A stretch of DNA of 64,000 bases from positions 4,363,001-4,427,000 of the forward strand of contig NZ_CP036281.1 of the NCBI RefSeq assembly GCF_007750395.1. Reading direction: 5' to 3'. The stretch's first letter is position 1; every line of letters starts with the position of its first letter. The notes under the pieces were generated by a model. The model searched no databases and had not been told where the DNA came from. It was given only the letters and a program-made list of their open reading frames with translations. The stretch comes from Polystyrenella longa. Its GTDB lineage: Bacteria; Planctomycetota; Planctomycetia; Planctomycetales; Planctomycetaceae. Shown piece by piece: positions 18,010 through 26,009 of the stretch. The position numbers and the translations under genes were made by a program.

Positions 18010-18084
18010 TGACCCCAAGGGGATTTGAACCCCTGTTGCTGGAATGAAAATCCAGTGTCCTAGGCCTAACTAGACGATGGGGCC
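18010..18084 (-). tRNA. tRNA-Glu (anticodon UUC)
   Basis: Cloverleaf read on the minus strand: acceptor GGCCCCA pairs with TGGGGTC (one G-U), the D arm begins TCGTCTAG, the anticodon stem CTGGA/TCCAG encloses loop TTTTCAT with anticodon TTC, and the T arm is AGGGG-TTCAAAT-CCCCT. Discriminator A; CCA is not encoded, so it must be added afterwards. It matches the bacterial glutamate tRNA pattern and is followed by a strong terminator. A possible but weak -35 (TTGACG) lies upstream. Confidence 0.95.
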
Positions 18085-18400
18085 AGACGATAACGGCGAT
18101 GCCGTATGTGCCATAGGTTTATGAAAAATGAGGTTGATCGTCAAGCCAACCAATTCTGTTTTTCTATGACAAAAAGAATTTCGTCAAAATGGGCGGTATA
18201 ACTCGATTCCAATCGGTTGATTTCAATGAAAAACAGCAAGGTTTTCAGGCTGTTTCTTAGCAGGGAGCGATGGATAAAAAAAGGACGCAGACTTAATCTG
18301 CGCCCCTTAGTTTTATTTGACAACGCCAAATCGTGATGGAATCACTCACAGGCAGTATCTGTTTTATTTTGAAAAGCTGATTAGAGCTGGAAATTCAGTT
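18085..18400. other. Short gene-free stretch between tRNA-Glu and csrA copy 2
   Basis: 316 nt containing the tRNA-Glu upstream region and the csrA terminator at 18275-18308. A 62-codon minus-strand frame crosses that terminator and is judged spurious. Confidence 0.5.
18275..18308 (-). terminator. Terminator of the second csrA gene
   Basis: Stem GGACGCAGA (18283-18291) with TCTGCGCCCC (18297-18306) and a short TTAA loop. The A-run at 18276-18282 gives the U-tract on the minus strand. Confidence 0.82.
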
Positions 18401-18604
18401 TTAAGCCTCGTGGATCTTAATTGAATCTGTATCAGAAGACATTTCCTTCTGAATAGCTTCGTAGATCTCGCTGCGATGGATCGGAACGTCTTTTGGAGCT
18501 TCAATGCCAAGTCGAACCTTATCCCCCCGAACTTCAACTATCGTGATGACGATGTTGTCGTCAATCACAATCTTTTCATTCTTTTTACGCGATAATACTA
18601 ACAT
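18401..18604 (-). CDS. csrA: Carbon storage regulator CsrA, second copy
   Basis: A 67-residue post-transcriptional regulator, paralogue of 6923-7126. Core motifs are intact: MLVLSRKKNEKI and VRLGIEAPKDVPIHRSEI, with the RNA-binding Arg in HRSE. It differs from the first copy in the loop at 30-34 (VRGDK versus VGPNN) and in a C-terminal tail of different composition, so target preferences may differ. A GGGAG ribosome binding site lies 10 nt upstream. It has its own terminator. Two csrA genes 11 kb apart suggest divided regulatory duties. Confidence 0.95.
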   Translation of the reverse strand: MLVLSRKKNEKIVIDDNIVITIVEVRGDKVRLGIEAPKDVPIHRSEIYEAIQKEMSSDTDSIKIHEA

Positions 18605-18925
18605 CGCTTGTTAACTCCCGGTCAGGCATGGAGGGCGGTTTTCTGGAATCCTCACGCGACATACAACGATGCGCGCCAGATAACCTTACTACCGGAATAA
18701 TTCCAGCGATCAGATTGTATTTTCTACAAGCTGATCAGTCAACACCTTATCTCGGAGTTGACCGCCAGAATGCCTGCAATGTAGGAGTCTCAGTGATCTC
18801 AACTAGCCACAAACGCAGTACTAAACAAATGTTACAGAACTTCTCAAAAAATGTTCCGCCTGCGACTATTGAAGTACCCACCAACAATAGTTGGCAATTT
18901 CTGCAACTAATGGAGAGTCTTCAGC
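18605..18925. other. Gene-free stretch between csrA copy 2 and the HU-like gene
   Basis: 321 nt with the csrA leader and the HU 3' flank. A small CCAAC/GTTGG hairpin at about 18886-18899 follows the HU stop codon without a T-run. No coding frame has recognisable content. Confidence 0.4.
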
Positions 18926-19237
18926 CTAGACCATGTCTTTCAGACCTTTGAGGGGTCGTACTTTGATGACATTGCGGGCGGGTTTGGCTTTGAAAGTCGT
19001 TTCTTCACCAGTGAACGGATTGATACCTTTCCGGGCTTTGGTGGCAGGTTTGTTAATTCTGGTGATTTTCATCAGGCCGGGAAGATTGAATACTCCCGAT
19101 CCTTTTTTGCTCAAGCTCTGTCCAATGAGCTTGGTCAATTCATCCAACACACTGCTGACCTCTTTTTTAGAGAGTTCGGTTCCCTCCGCCAAGGCTGTCA
19201 GAATTTCAGACTTGGACATCGGCTTATCTGTTGCCAT
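18926..19237 (-). CDS. HU/IHF-family DNA-binding protein
   Basis: 103 residues from ATG 19237, chosen because AGGAG lies 6 nt upstream; an earlier ATG would add 16 unlike residues. It is an architectural nucleoid protein that bends DNA as a dimer. The helical N-terminal half (MSKSEILTALAEGTELSKKE) and beta-arm half are typical, with the family signature GINPFTGEETTFKAKPARN and the closing KVRPLKGLKD. Met replaces Thr/Lys at the usual N-terminal position, as in several planctomycete homologues. Monocistronic, probably constitutive. Confidence 0.9.
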   Translation of the reverse strand: MATDKPMSKSEILTALAEGTELSKKEVSSVLDELTKLIGQSLSKKGSGVFNLPGLMKITRINKPATKARKGINPFTGEETTFKAKPARNVIKVRPLKGLKDMV

Positions 19238-19589
19238 TTTGCACTCCTGTGGATGTGTTATACGAAATGAAATTTGAACGGACACTTAAACTGAAGAGGC
19301 TAGTAAAATGGCCTTCCGCAAACTTGTCAATAAACGAAAACACTATTTTTCCAGAGTTTCCGACATTCGCGCTCAATAATAATCTATAAATAGAGCCTTA
19401 TTTTAAGTAGCTGCGCCTTGACGCTCTTTAGGCCGCACTCGCAGAGTCACCGTATAAACCAGCCCGTTGGACTACTCGTATTGGCTCGATCCGAGTAGTC
19501 GTGGTACTCTTCAGTTACGCCTCTATTCAACGCTCGAAAGAGGACTGATCAATCGTCCTGCTACCACCTTCTCTGGAGGGATATTTGCA
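19238..19589. other. Leader region upstream of the TPR lipoprotein, with a hairpin
   Basis: 352 nt between divergent genes. It contains a perfect 9-bp inverted repeat, GACTACTCG (19470-19478) and CGAGTAGTC (19492-19500), 13 nt apart, about 90 nt before the lipoprotein start. With no T-run, it could be a leader hairpin or an operator. Confidence 0.45.
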
Positions 19590-20189
19590 ATGACTGCCTC
19601 CCGGCCCCTGATGCTATTCCACGCGAAGGTATTACTCTGTTTACTAACTCTGTCCTTGACGTTAACTGGCTGTCAGCAGGAGGATACGGTAATAGGGAAA
19701 TATGACGATCTGATCAAAAAGGATCCTGAAAATCATCAATACTATTTTCGCAGGGGTCTTCGTTTTGAAGATTTAAACAAATCCGAGGAGGCGTTGTCTG
19801 ACTACGGTCAGGCGATCAAACTTTCGCCCGACATCGCCGACTATCATTATAACCGAGGGAATGTTTATCTAACCCTCAAGGACTACCCGAAAGCGATCCA
19901 GAATTTTGATGAAGCGATCAAACTTAATCCGAAAAATGCCGATTATTTCAATAACAAAGGGTTCGCCAGTAATCTGAGCGGAGATTATGAATCTGCCGTG
20001 AAATCGTTCACATCTGCAATATGGCTCGCCCCCGAAAATCCCGATTACTATTACGGTCGGGCTTTGGCGTATTATGACCAGGGGCAAAAAGAGAAGGCGG
20101 AATACGATTACATCCAAGTGCTGGAACTGGCCCCCGAATACCCGTATGTTTTGGAAAGAACCGAACCGGAAGACAATCTCAAACCGTGA
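19590..20189 (+). CDS. TPR-repeat lipoprotein
   Basis: 199 residues from ATG 19590, preceded by GGAGG at 10 nt; an upstream ATG adds 41 residues that bury the signal peptide. A lipoprotein signal ends with LTLTGC, the lipidated Cys being residue 28. The mature part is about four tetratricopeptide repeats, each with the A/G-x-x-Y/F and A-I-x-L-x-P pattern (EEALSDYGQAIKLSP, PKAIQNFDEAIKLNP, ESAVKSFTSAIWLAP). TPRs mediate protein contacts, so this is probably a membrane-anchored scaffold. The partner is unknown. The WaaP-like kinase gene follows after 89 nt. Confidence 0.85.
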   Translation: MTASRPLMLFHAKVLLCLLTLSLTLTGCQQEDTVIGKYDDLIKKDPENHQYYFRRGLRFEDLNKSEEALSDYGQAIKLSPDIADYHYNRGNVYLTLKDYPKAIQNFDEAIKLNPKNADYFNNKGFASNLSGDYESAVKSFTSAIWLAPENPDYYYGRALAYYDQGQKEKAEYDYIQVLELAPEYPYVLERTEPEDNLKP

Positions 20190-20278
20190 TTGCCCTCTTG
20201 GGACGCCTTTTCATACAATCTAAATTCGATCAAACTTAAAACAGATCAATCCGCTCAAGTCCATTCAGGAGGAATTTC

Positions 20279-21103
20279 GTGAGCACTTTACAGGCAGGTG
20301 AGCCTTCGGAAAACCAGGAGATCCGTAAACTTACGGGAAAAGTCGAGTCACGATTCAGCTCTCCATTGGTCCAGGAACGACTCCAGGCCCATCGGCTGGC
20401 GGACCTGGAACAACTCTTTGCTCACCGTGACAACGTGGATCAGCGTCACACGGGCCGCGCCGTCTGGTCTACCAGTATGGAAGACCGGAAGCACAATCGC
20501 TTTCAGGTGTTCGTTAAGCTCCATGAAGGAAAAATCCCTTTCCTGCCCCGTCTCTCTGAATTCCGGGGCGGTCTGTACAAAAAACCGAATCCCCTTCGGG
20601 AGTGGGAAGGGATCGACGTCGTCAAGAAGCTCGGCCTGAACGTGCCCGAACGATTGGCTCTTTTTCATGAGCAAGGCCGCCAATTTCGTGCTGCCGTGAT
20701 CACGAAAGAAGTTACAGGACGTCAGTCCGTTTACCAGATGATCGAAAATCAGAGTTGGAAATCTCTCGGAAATGAGTTCCAGGCAGGCATCCTCGATCAG
20801 ATGATGGCGATTATCGGGCGAATTCACGAAGGTGGCTATGGTTGGCGCGGAATTTCAACTGGACACTACTTTCCAGTTCTCAACGGCGACGGAACCTGGA
20901 CCCTGTCTCTGATAGACCTGGAAGGCATCCATGATGGCGCCTCGAACAGTGTCGTCAAACGGGATTTTAATAAACTTCTGAAGTGCCTTGTGAAATACAA
21001 CGGGGGCGATTTCGCTGCGAAATACGTCAAACAAAACTGGGAAAACCGAGGCCGCATCACTGTGAATTCGTTCCCGGTAACTGCAGCGGCGAAAGCCGCC
21101 TGA
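20279..21103 (+). CDS. WaaP/Kdo-kinase-like protein with altered catalytic loop
   Basis: 274 residues starting at GTG, marked by AGGAGG 6-7 nt upstream. It has the layout of the lipopolysaccharide core kinase family (WaaP/KdkA): EFRGGLYKKPNPLREWEG corresponds to the helix that usually reads P-x-x-x-E-W, then VITKEVTGRQSV, and LIDLEG in the place of the metal-binding D-x-G motif. The catalytic loop expected as H-R-D reads GYGWRGISTGHYF, so the catalytic Asp is not where expected. It may phosphorylate a lipid A core sugar, or be a pseudokinase. A strong terminator follows. Confidence 0.75.
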   Translation: MSTLQAGEPSENQEIRKLTGKVESRFSSPLVQERLQAHRLADLEQLFAHRDNVDQRHTGRAVWSTSMEDRKHNRFQVFVKLHEGKIPFLPRLSEFRGGLYKKPNPLREWEGIDVVKKLGLNVPERLALFHEQGRQFRAAVITKEVTGRQSVYQMIENQSWKSLGNEFQAGILDQMMAIIGRIHEGGYGWRGISTGHYFPVLNGDGTWTLSLIDLEGIHDGASNSVVKRDFNKLLKCLVKYNGGDFAAKYVKQNWENRGRITVNSFPVTAAAKAA

Positions 21104-21145
21104 ACTCATCTACTTTGAGAACGAAGTAAAACCAGATTCAAATCA

Positions 21146-21181
21146 AACATACCCGCGAACTCCGCCGGGTATGTTTTTTTT
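21146..21181 (+). terminator. Terminator of the WaaP-like gene
   Basis: A perfect 10-bp stem, AACATACCCG (21146-21155) with CGGGTATGTT (21166-21175), a 10-nt loop, then T to 21181. Confidence 0.92.
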
Positions 21182-21317
21182 CGCCCAAAGATTCGAGATA
21201 GGAATCCTCTGGCAACATTTGTATCCGTATCCATGTCTAGGTAGAATCGATTCGGTTCGTCCCCCTCTGTTTTCCCGCCTGAAATGACCTTCATCCTTCC
21301 GGAAGATTTCTCCGCCC

Positions 21318-22754
21318 ATGGCCCGTTATTACAAATACAAATCCGCCGAACAAGTTGTCGAAGGTGCGCAGGAACTGGGACAGAAAATTTATGCCAGCGA
21401 CGATTTCTCTCCGCTGTTTGAGCCCATTTCGCTAGATGGCATGCTGGTAGGAAATCGATTGGGGATTCAACCGATGGAAGGGTGCGACGGCACCCAAGAA
21501 GGTTTTCCGGATGAGTTAACTTATCGACGCTATCAGCGATTCGGAGCTGGTGGTGCCAAACTGATCTGGGGAGAGGCAACTGCCATCGCGGATGATGGCC
21601 GCATGAACCCTCGTCAATTGATGATCAACGAGAAAACGGCCTCCGCTCTTGAAGACATGCTCACCGGTTGCCGCGATGCTCATCAGGAAGCCTTTGGATC
21701 AACCGAAGGTTTAGCCGTGGGACTGCAACTGACGCACTCGGGTCGCTTCAGTTATCGAAAACCACTAATTGCCACCCGCGATCCGATCCTCGATAAAGTG
21801 ACGATCGATAAATCGACCGGCAAACCGATTGATGATTCGTATCCGATTCTCACCGATGACGAACTGAAACAGATCGAAGATCAATACGTTGCCGCCGCAG
21901 GTCTGGCTTACAAAATCGGTGTCGACTTTATTGACCTCAAACAATGCCACAAGTACCTGCTGTCGGAATTACTGGGCGCAACAAACCGTCCCGGTGAATA
22001 CGGAGGCAGCCTTGAGAACCGGACCCGCTTGATTCGGAATCTGGTCAAACGAATCAAGGAAGAGTATCCCGATCTCATCATCGCCAGCCGAATGAATGCC
22101 TACGACGGAATTCCTTACCGGGGTGAAGGAGAAGAGTTTATCGGAGTGCCGCAACCTCATAAGTTGCCACTCCTGGTCGCCTTCGGTACGAATCCGAACA
22201 ATCATCTCGAAGAAGATCTTGCCGAACCAATTCAAGTCGCGAAGTGGCTCCGTGAATGGGGCGTCAGCCTGCTCAATATTTCCTGCGGCAATCCTTATGC
22301 GAACCCGCACCTCGTCCGTCCGGCGGAGTTCCCTCCTGTCGACGGTTACCATGCTCCCGAACATCCGTTACTCGGTGTCTGTCGCCACATCCGAATCGTC
22401 CGGGAAATCCATCAGGCCGTTCCTGATCTTCCCATCATGGGCTCCGGATACAGTTGGTTACAAGACTTCGCCATGCATGTGGGTGCAGCGAATGTCGCCC
22501 GTAACGACGTCTCTATCGTCGGAATGGGCCGCGCGACATTGTCGCACCCTGACTTCGCGAAGACGCTCCTGGAGGAAGGTAAGATGACCCGCAAAAAGAT
22601 TTGCCGGACGTTCTCCTACTGCACCAACCTGATGCGCACGAAGGATCATCCGCTGGGGCAGTACCCGACAGGTTGCCCCCCGTTCGATAAAGAAGTTTAC
22701 GACCCGATCTGGAAAGAGGCCCAGGAGGTTCGGAAGGCGAAGGAAGCAAAGTAA
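21318..22754 (+). CDS. NADH:flavin oxidoreductase, Old Yellow Enzyme family
   Basis: 478 residues: a single FMN-binding TIM barrel without the C-terminal FAD/NAD domain of 2,4-dienoyl-CoA reductases. Visible: GIQPMEGCDG near the N-terminus, LQLTHSGRFS with the FMN-contacting His, DLKQCHKYLLSELL with the substrate-binding H-x-x-Y, and the family signature GEYGGSLENRTR. GSGYSW and GMGRA carry the phosphate-binding strands. The C-terminus has Cys residues (ICRTFSYCTNL and PTGCPP) resembling the iron-sulfur motif of the longer family members. Likely reduces an unsaturated or aromatic substrate; the substrate is unknown. Confidence 0.87.
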   Translation: MARYYKYKSAEQVVEGAQELGQKIYASDDFSPLFEPISLDGMLVGNRLGIQPMEGCDGTQEGFPDELTYRRYQRFGAGGAKLIWGEATAIADDGRMNPRQLMINEKTASALEDMLTGCRDAHQEAFGSTEGLAVGLQLTHSGRFSYRKPLIATRDPILDKVTIDKSTGKPIDDSYPILTDDELKQIEDQYVAAAGLAYKIGVDFIDLKQCHKYLLSELLGATNRPGEYGGSLENRTRLIRNLVKRIKEEYPDLIIASRMNAYDGIPYRGEGEEFIGVPQPHKLPLLVAFGTNPNNHLEEDLAEPIQVAKWLREWGVSLLNISCGNPYANPHLVRPAEFPPVDGYHAPEHPLLGVCRHIRIVREIHQAVPDLPIMGSGYSWLQDFAMHVGAANVARNDVSIVGMGRATLSHPDFAKTLLEEGKMTRKKICRTFSYCTNLMRTKDHPLGQYPTGCPPFDKEVYDPIWKEAQEVRKAKEAK

Positions 22755-22949
22755 GGATGATGTGATATCGGGTGTTTTAGTTTTAACAAGAAGGCACGAA
22801 GACACTAAGTTTCGGAACGGGGTGGTCCAGACAATCTCGAAGAGTTGTCTGGATTGCGCAGCAACGCTCAGGCACTGATTAACAGGTTCAGCTGGAATGG
22901 CTTCTTCGACTCTCCTACGAATTAATAAATCTGATTTTTACTGATTGCG

Positions 22950-23318
22950 TTATGAATCCCTCAGATCTGCAGGAAACGCAATACCTTCAGCAAAAGTCAA
23001 ATGCACTTTGAGTTCACGTTCTGATCCCTGATAAGCCACCAGATCCCTTAATATATCGAAATAAATCTCAAGTTCTTTAGTAGGTAAAGCAGGCATCACT
23101 ACGTGGTCCAAGGTTATCTCGTCACATTTCAGCCAACTTAAGTCAGTCAAACAATCACTCAAAGCATCCCAATTTCTTCCGAAGTAACTGGGGAATTCAA
23201 GCACTTCTGCAAGATGATCCAGGAAAGCCATTTTGTCACTTCCTGAGTAGTTTATGCAAAATCGACATGAAGCAGGGTGAGTGCCCCCCCCCTCCAGTTT
23301 TTTTTGATGATGATTCAA
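22950..23318 (-). CDS. Barstar-like protein behind G9 and A8 tracts
   Basis: 122 residues as drawn, about 100 of them barstar-like. The diagnostic helix-loop FPSYFGRNWDALSDCLTDL matches the barnase inhibitor fold (usually YGENLDALWDCL), and LEIYFDILRDLVAYQ fits the last helix. Barstars neutralise secreted RNases. No RNase toxin is next to it. The reading frame from its only nearby ATG passes through A8 (23298-23305) and G9 (23284-23292) tracts, so slippage could switch it on or off; alternatively the real start is an unusual codon after the tracts. It is the 3'-most gene of the accessory island. Confidence 0.72.
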   Translation of the reverse strand: MNHHQKKLEGGGTHPASCRFCINYSGSDKMAFLDHLAEVLEFPSYFGRNWDALSDCLTDLSWLKCDEITLDHVVMPALPTKELEIYFDILRDLVAYQGSERELKVHLTFAEGIAFPADLRDS

Positions 23319-23651
23319 CTTTTCACCTTTGTATCTTCGAGACTTTGGGGTTCATCAAAACCGAATAATGAGAATAAGTAACGGATCGATTCCTCAACAC
23401 CACTTTACCTTGTTGCCTGTTACCAGTGCCACTTGGAACACTTTTCTCAATGGTTCAACTGCGTAGGTGAAATACTCTGGAGTGCGGATCTCTTCTCCAG
23501 TGAGGAATTCTGAAAGATAAACAGCAAGGAGTAACGGATCGATCCCGACAGACCTGCGAATGATGCCCTATGGAATCGATGAGAGAGTTGATTGGTTGCA
23601 TGAAAGATGGGCAAGGCTACTTTAGGTAAAATAGGATGTAATCTAAGGGGA
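23319..23651. other. Gene-poor spacer with a coding remnant and a 14-bp direct repeat
   Basis: 333 nt between the barstar-like and SUKH genes. It holds the remnant at 23394-23567 and the repeat AGTAACGGATCGAT at 23377-23390 and 23530-23543. Confidence 0.6.
23394..23567 (-). pseudogene. Start-less coding remnant, 57 codons
   Basis: A minus-strand frame open for 57 codons and ending in TGA, without any usable start codon. Its translation is protein-like (GIDPLLLAVYLSEFLTGEEI, then RTPEYFTYAVEPLRKVF), with amphipathic helices and no low-complexity noise. I take it for the C-terminal relic of an island gene. The family is not recognised. Confidence 0.45.
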
Positions 23652-24059
23652 TTAATTTACTCTCCTTTTCAACAAGATGCTGAGTTTATCGACCTCGGTC
23701 GTTACACCTGTCTCGTGATCCCAAATTAAAGCGCAATCATTTAGTTGAGAAGGATTATCGATGTGCGGGAGCAGAACCAGGTAATCTCCAGAACCGTTTT
23801 GTGCGATCGCAATCGCCTTGGGTGGAAATCCTGCACAACTACTGGCCGATTTATTACCGCTGACAATATCATTCCAACTGCGTGCTATTTGTTTTCGATT
23901 CGATTTATCTAGAACGGAAAATACTTGCCAGTCATCTTCTTCAATTTCGATTTCGGCTCCGTTCCATCTCTGTAAGTATTCGCTCAATGACGATGGTAGT
24001 TTCACTTGTAATTGTTCCTCAGCGTCGAGGATATATTTCAAATCAACTGGGAAGGGCAT
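23652..24059 (-). CDS. SMI1/KNR4 (SUKH) family protein, probable immunity protein
   Basis: 135 residues with the SUKH layout: an N-terminal helix ILDAEEQLQVKLPSSLSEYL containing the E-x-x-L-x-x-x-L-P-x-S/D-L core, the RWNGA turn (Asn-Gly is the family hallmark), a central PPKAIAIAQNGSGDYLVL strand pair, and a WDHETGVT strand near the end. In bacteria SUKH proteins usually protect against toxins of contact-dependent or polymorphic toxin systems. No toxin gene is next to it. It belongs to the same-strand island of small genes. Confidence 0.85.
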   Translation of the reverse strand: MPFPVDLKYILDAEEQLQVKLPSSLSEYLQRWNGAEIEIEEDDWQVFSVLDKSNRKQIARSWNDIVSGNKSASSCAGFPPKAIAIAQNGSGDYLVLLPHIDNPSQLNDCALIWDHETGVTTEVDKLSILLKRRVN

Positions 24060-24134
24060 TGGATCAGTTCTCTCCTACAAATTGCGATTAGTCCAGTCTT
24101 GTGTAAAGCTAAGGGAATCTAGTCGATATCAAAA

Positions 24135-24230
24135 TTAATAAAAACGTTTTTGCTCTTCGATTATCTTTTCTATCTCCGTCTGCAAAGCTTCCCATGTCGG
24201 TGATTTGATTTCATTTACGAATGTCGCGTC
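24135..24230 (-). pseudogene. C-terminal coding remnant, 31 codons
   Basis: An open minus-strand frame between two stops, reading TFVNEIKSPTWEALQTEIEK before an IIEEQ-rich end. It is clearly protein-like but lacks a start and any N-terminal part. Interpreted as the tail of a lost island gene. Confidence 0.4.
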
Positions 24231-24344
24231 TCATGTTTGCTTACCCAGGCAGTAAAGGTATTGAGACCGTATTAAGAACGACTCAAGCCTTACAGAAATC
24301 GAACTCGAAATTTTGCATGTTAACGAAGCCGTGCAGTTCCATTT

Positions 24345-24770
24345 TTATCTGTCTCCATATGCAAGATGGTACGCCCAGTTGATAGAGTTTTTAGCATCAA
24401 CGATCGAATAAAGTTTTTTTATCAGTCTAGGATAATCCATTCTTAGCATGCCCTCAGAACCACTTTCACCGATCCGACATTCGCACCATAATATTTTCTC
24501 ACCGCTCCAGTCTGTCTTAATTTCCATTAGCATCGGAACTGTTTTTTGATCTCGAATAAGCCATACCAGTCCAAGCATTGAACAATTATTCTGGTCAGTC
24601 ACCAGACAATGGGTAAGTTCAATCCCATCCAGCGAGTCCTGTTTCCATTCAGGATAAACAGCGATCAGCAGTTCAGTGAGAAAGAATTCTAGATCAGTCG
24701 AGATCTCATTAAAAGAATCCATGGGGACACCACCAGAATGAATCCACCTCGCAATGGCCTTTTCGGTCAT
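24345..24770 (-). CDS. Unrecognised small protein of the accessory island, 141 aa
   Basis: Not recognised. An acidic, soluble protein with helices at DLEFFLTELLIAVYPEW and YPRLIKKLYSIVDAKNSINW and a central beta meander (LVTDQNNCSMLGLVWLI, PMLMEIKTDWSG, ILWCECRIG). Such small alpha/beta proteins in this setting are often immunity proteins, which is inference from neighbours only. A second Met at residue 17 is an equally good start. The AT-rich base composition sets it apart from flanking housekeeping genes. Confidence 0.6.
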   Translation of the reverse strand: MTEKAIARWIHSGGVPMDSFNEISTDLEFFLTELLIAVYPEWKQDSLDGIELTHCLVTDQNNCSMLGLVWLIRDQKTVPMLMEIKTDWSGEKILWCECRIGESGSEGMLRMDYPRLIKKLYSIVDAKNSINWAYHLAYGDR

Positions 24771-24802
24771 GATCTATCTACACTCACTGATAGTGTTATC
24801 TT

Positions 24803-25021
24803 TTAGTTAAAGTTAAAACTCAGTCGCTGCTCGATCTGTCTCACGCTCTTGAGACAATTAAATTCTTCCTTCTCGATTAAAGTCTGTAAAATATCTTCCA
24901 ACTCTTGATGCGGAACACCTAGACGAATTGATGAATCGGACAGCCAGAAGCAATGCCCGATCATGCGGCACAGCAATAACCACACACCGCTCCTAATAGT
25001 TGTCAGTCCAGGGGATCGCAA
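24803..25021 (-). CDS. Short island gene or gene fragment, up to 72 aa
   Basis: The frame overlaps the end of the 164-aa gene by 29 nt; its first ~19 residues look like read-through, and the Met at 24964 would give a cleaner 53-residue product. The C-terminal part (GVPHQELEDILQTLIEKEEF, then LKSVRQIEQRL) is helical and protein-like. It may be the tail of a larger damaged gene. No function is proposed. Confidence 0.4.
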   Translation of the reverse strand: MRSPGLTTIRSGVWLLLCRMIGHCFWLSDSSIRLGVPHQELEDILQTLIEKEEFNCLKSVRQIEQRLSFNFN

Positions 25022-25487
25022 AAAGGGAGACGGTGACGCAGATCAGCAAGACAACCGCGATTGTGATCAAAGTCTGACGAGTTCGGCGTTTTACGCGAAT
25101 CCTTTCACGTTCGGCGACTTCTGCTGCAGTCGGTTTATAGGTCATCTCTTTGGACAGATTGTCATGACCATCGTAAATTTCAATCTGATAACCTACCTTT
25201 TCCGCTTCAAATGCTATCGTGAACTGAGCCACTAATTTTTCAATTTCCTGCTGTGTCCCATAACCCTGATAATTGAAAGTATAGACGTTTTCGGATGGGC
25301 TTTTAAAAGCAGTGAATTCCATGTCCCAAGAGCGATACTGATCATCCCAATCTTTACGATTATTAGTTCTCAGACCAAATTGCCGTTTCATGAACTCCTT
25401 AAAATCTTCACGCGCATGTTTACCAAAAACACTCCCAACGAAGGTGCATTCGTCGAGGGGATCGGATTCAATGTTGATTGAGGACAT
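24993..25487 (-). CDS. Unrecognised protein with C-terminal membrane anchor, 164 aa
   Basis: Not recognised. A soluble N-terminal domain of about 115 residues (HAREDFKEFMKRQFGL, NVYTFNYQGYG, EIEKLVAQFTIAFEAEKVGY) is followed by a basic stretch (RERIRVKRRTRQ) and one transmembrane segment at about 140-158 (LITIAVVLLICVTVSLFAI), predicting a tail-anchored protein facing the cytoplasm. The start is preceded by GGAG, and the stop of the upstream gene lies 2 nt before the ATG (GGAGTAGCTATG), the same junction found after yjbQ. A membrane-anchored immunity role is possible but unproven. Confidence 0.65.
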   Translation of the reverse strand: MSSINIESDPLDECTFVGSVFGKHAREDFKEFMKRQFGLRTNNRKDWDDQYRSWDMEFTAFKSPSENVYTFNYQGYGTQQEIEKLVAQFTIAFEAEKVGYQIEIYDGHDNLSKEMTYKPTAAEVAERERIRVKRRTRQTLITIAVVLLICVTVSLFAIPWTDNY

Positions 25488-25489
25488 AG

Positions 25490-25999
25490 CTACTCCGATG
25501 GCCTATCGATCTGATAGGTGCCATCACCGTGAACCGAGAGGACATATCGATTTGGCATATACAGGTTCCATAATTCGTCCTGATTGTCATCACCATATCT
25601 GCGGCATTTAAGTTCGCATCCGAGATCGAATTGGAACTGAGTGAAACCGCTCGATTGGTTGACGGAAGCAGCGACAAGTTTCTGACCCGAAAGTAGAGAG
25701 ATTGCTTTTTCGATCTTTTTATTTGAAGATGATCCAGTAGCCAAGACTTCGTTAGACAGCGTCAATTGCCAATAACAACACCAAAGCCATAACCACCATT
25801 CCCCATGAACAGTTACATTTCGTTGGGACGCCTGTTGTTGCACAGTTTCTGATGATGATTCTGTGCAGTAAGGCTCTCTAATGCTCAGGGACGGTTCTCC
25901 AAAGTTTAACGACAAGTTAGTCTGTCGCCCATAATTCAGCCCCCAGCAAGGCTGACCGTAGAGTGGCTGAAGCCACTGATCAATTATCTGTTGATTCAT
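25490..25999 (-). CDS. Tryptophan-rich island protein, 169 aa
   Basis: Not recognised with confidence. The start is placed at ATG 25999 because everything upstream in frame is the relic of the yjbQ 3' end. The central part is strikingly Trp-rich ([20 protein letters not shown]); the rest is beta-rich ([38 protein letters not shown]). The layout recalls small single-domain immunity proteins of the DUF6188 type, but this is a guess. It is directly followed by the 164-aa gene with a 2-nt gap, so both are one transcription and translation unit. Confidence 0.62.
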   Translation of the reverse strand: MNQQIIDQWLQPLYGQPCWGLNYGRQTNLSLNFGEPSLSIREPYCTESSSETVQQQASQRNVTVHGEWWLWLWCCYWQLTLSNEVLATGSSSNKKIEKAISLLSGQKLVAASVNQSSGFTQFQFDLGCELKCRRYGDDNQDELWNLYMPNRYVLSVHGDGTYQIDRPSE

Positions 26000-26009
26000 G
26001 TTTTCGATA

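Noticed and set aside
18141-18329. 62-codon frame after the second csrA gene
   Set aside because: It runs through the csrA terminator hairpin and has no protein-like pattern.
21106-21579. 157-codon minus-strand frame over the start of the Old Yellow Enzyme gene
   Set aside because: Antisense to a clear gene and crossing a strong terminator.
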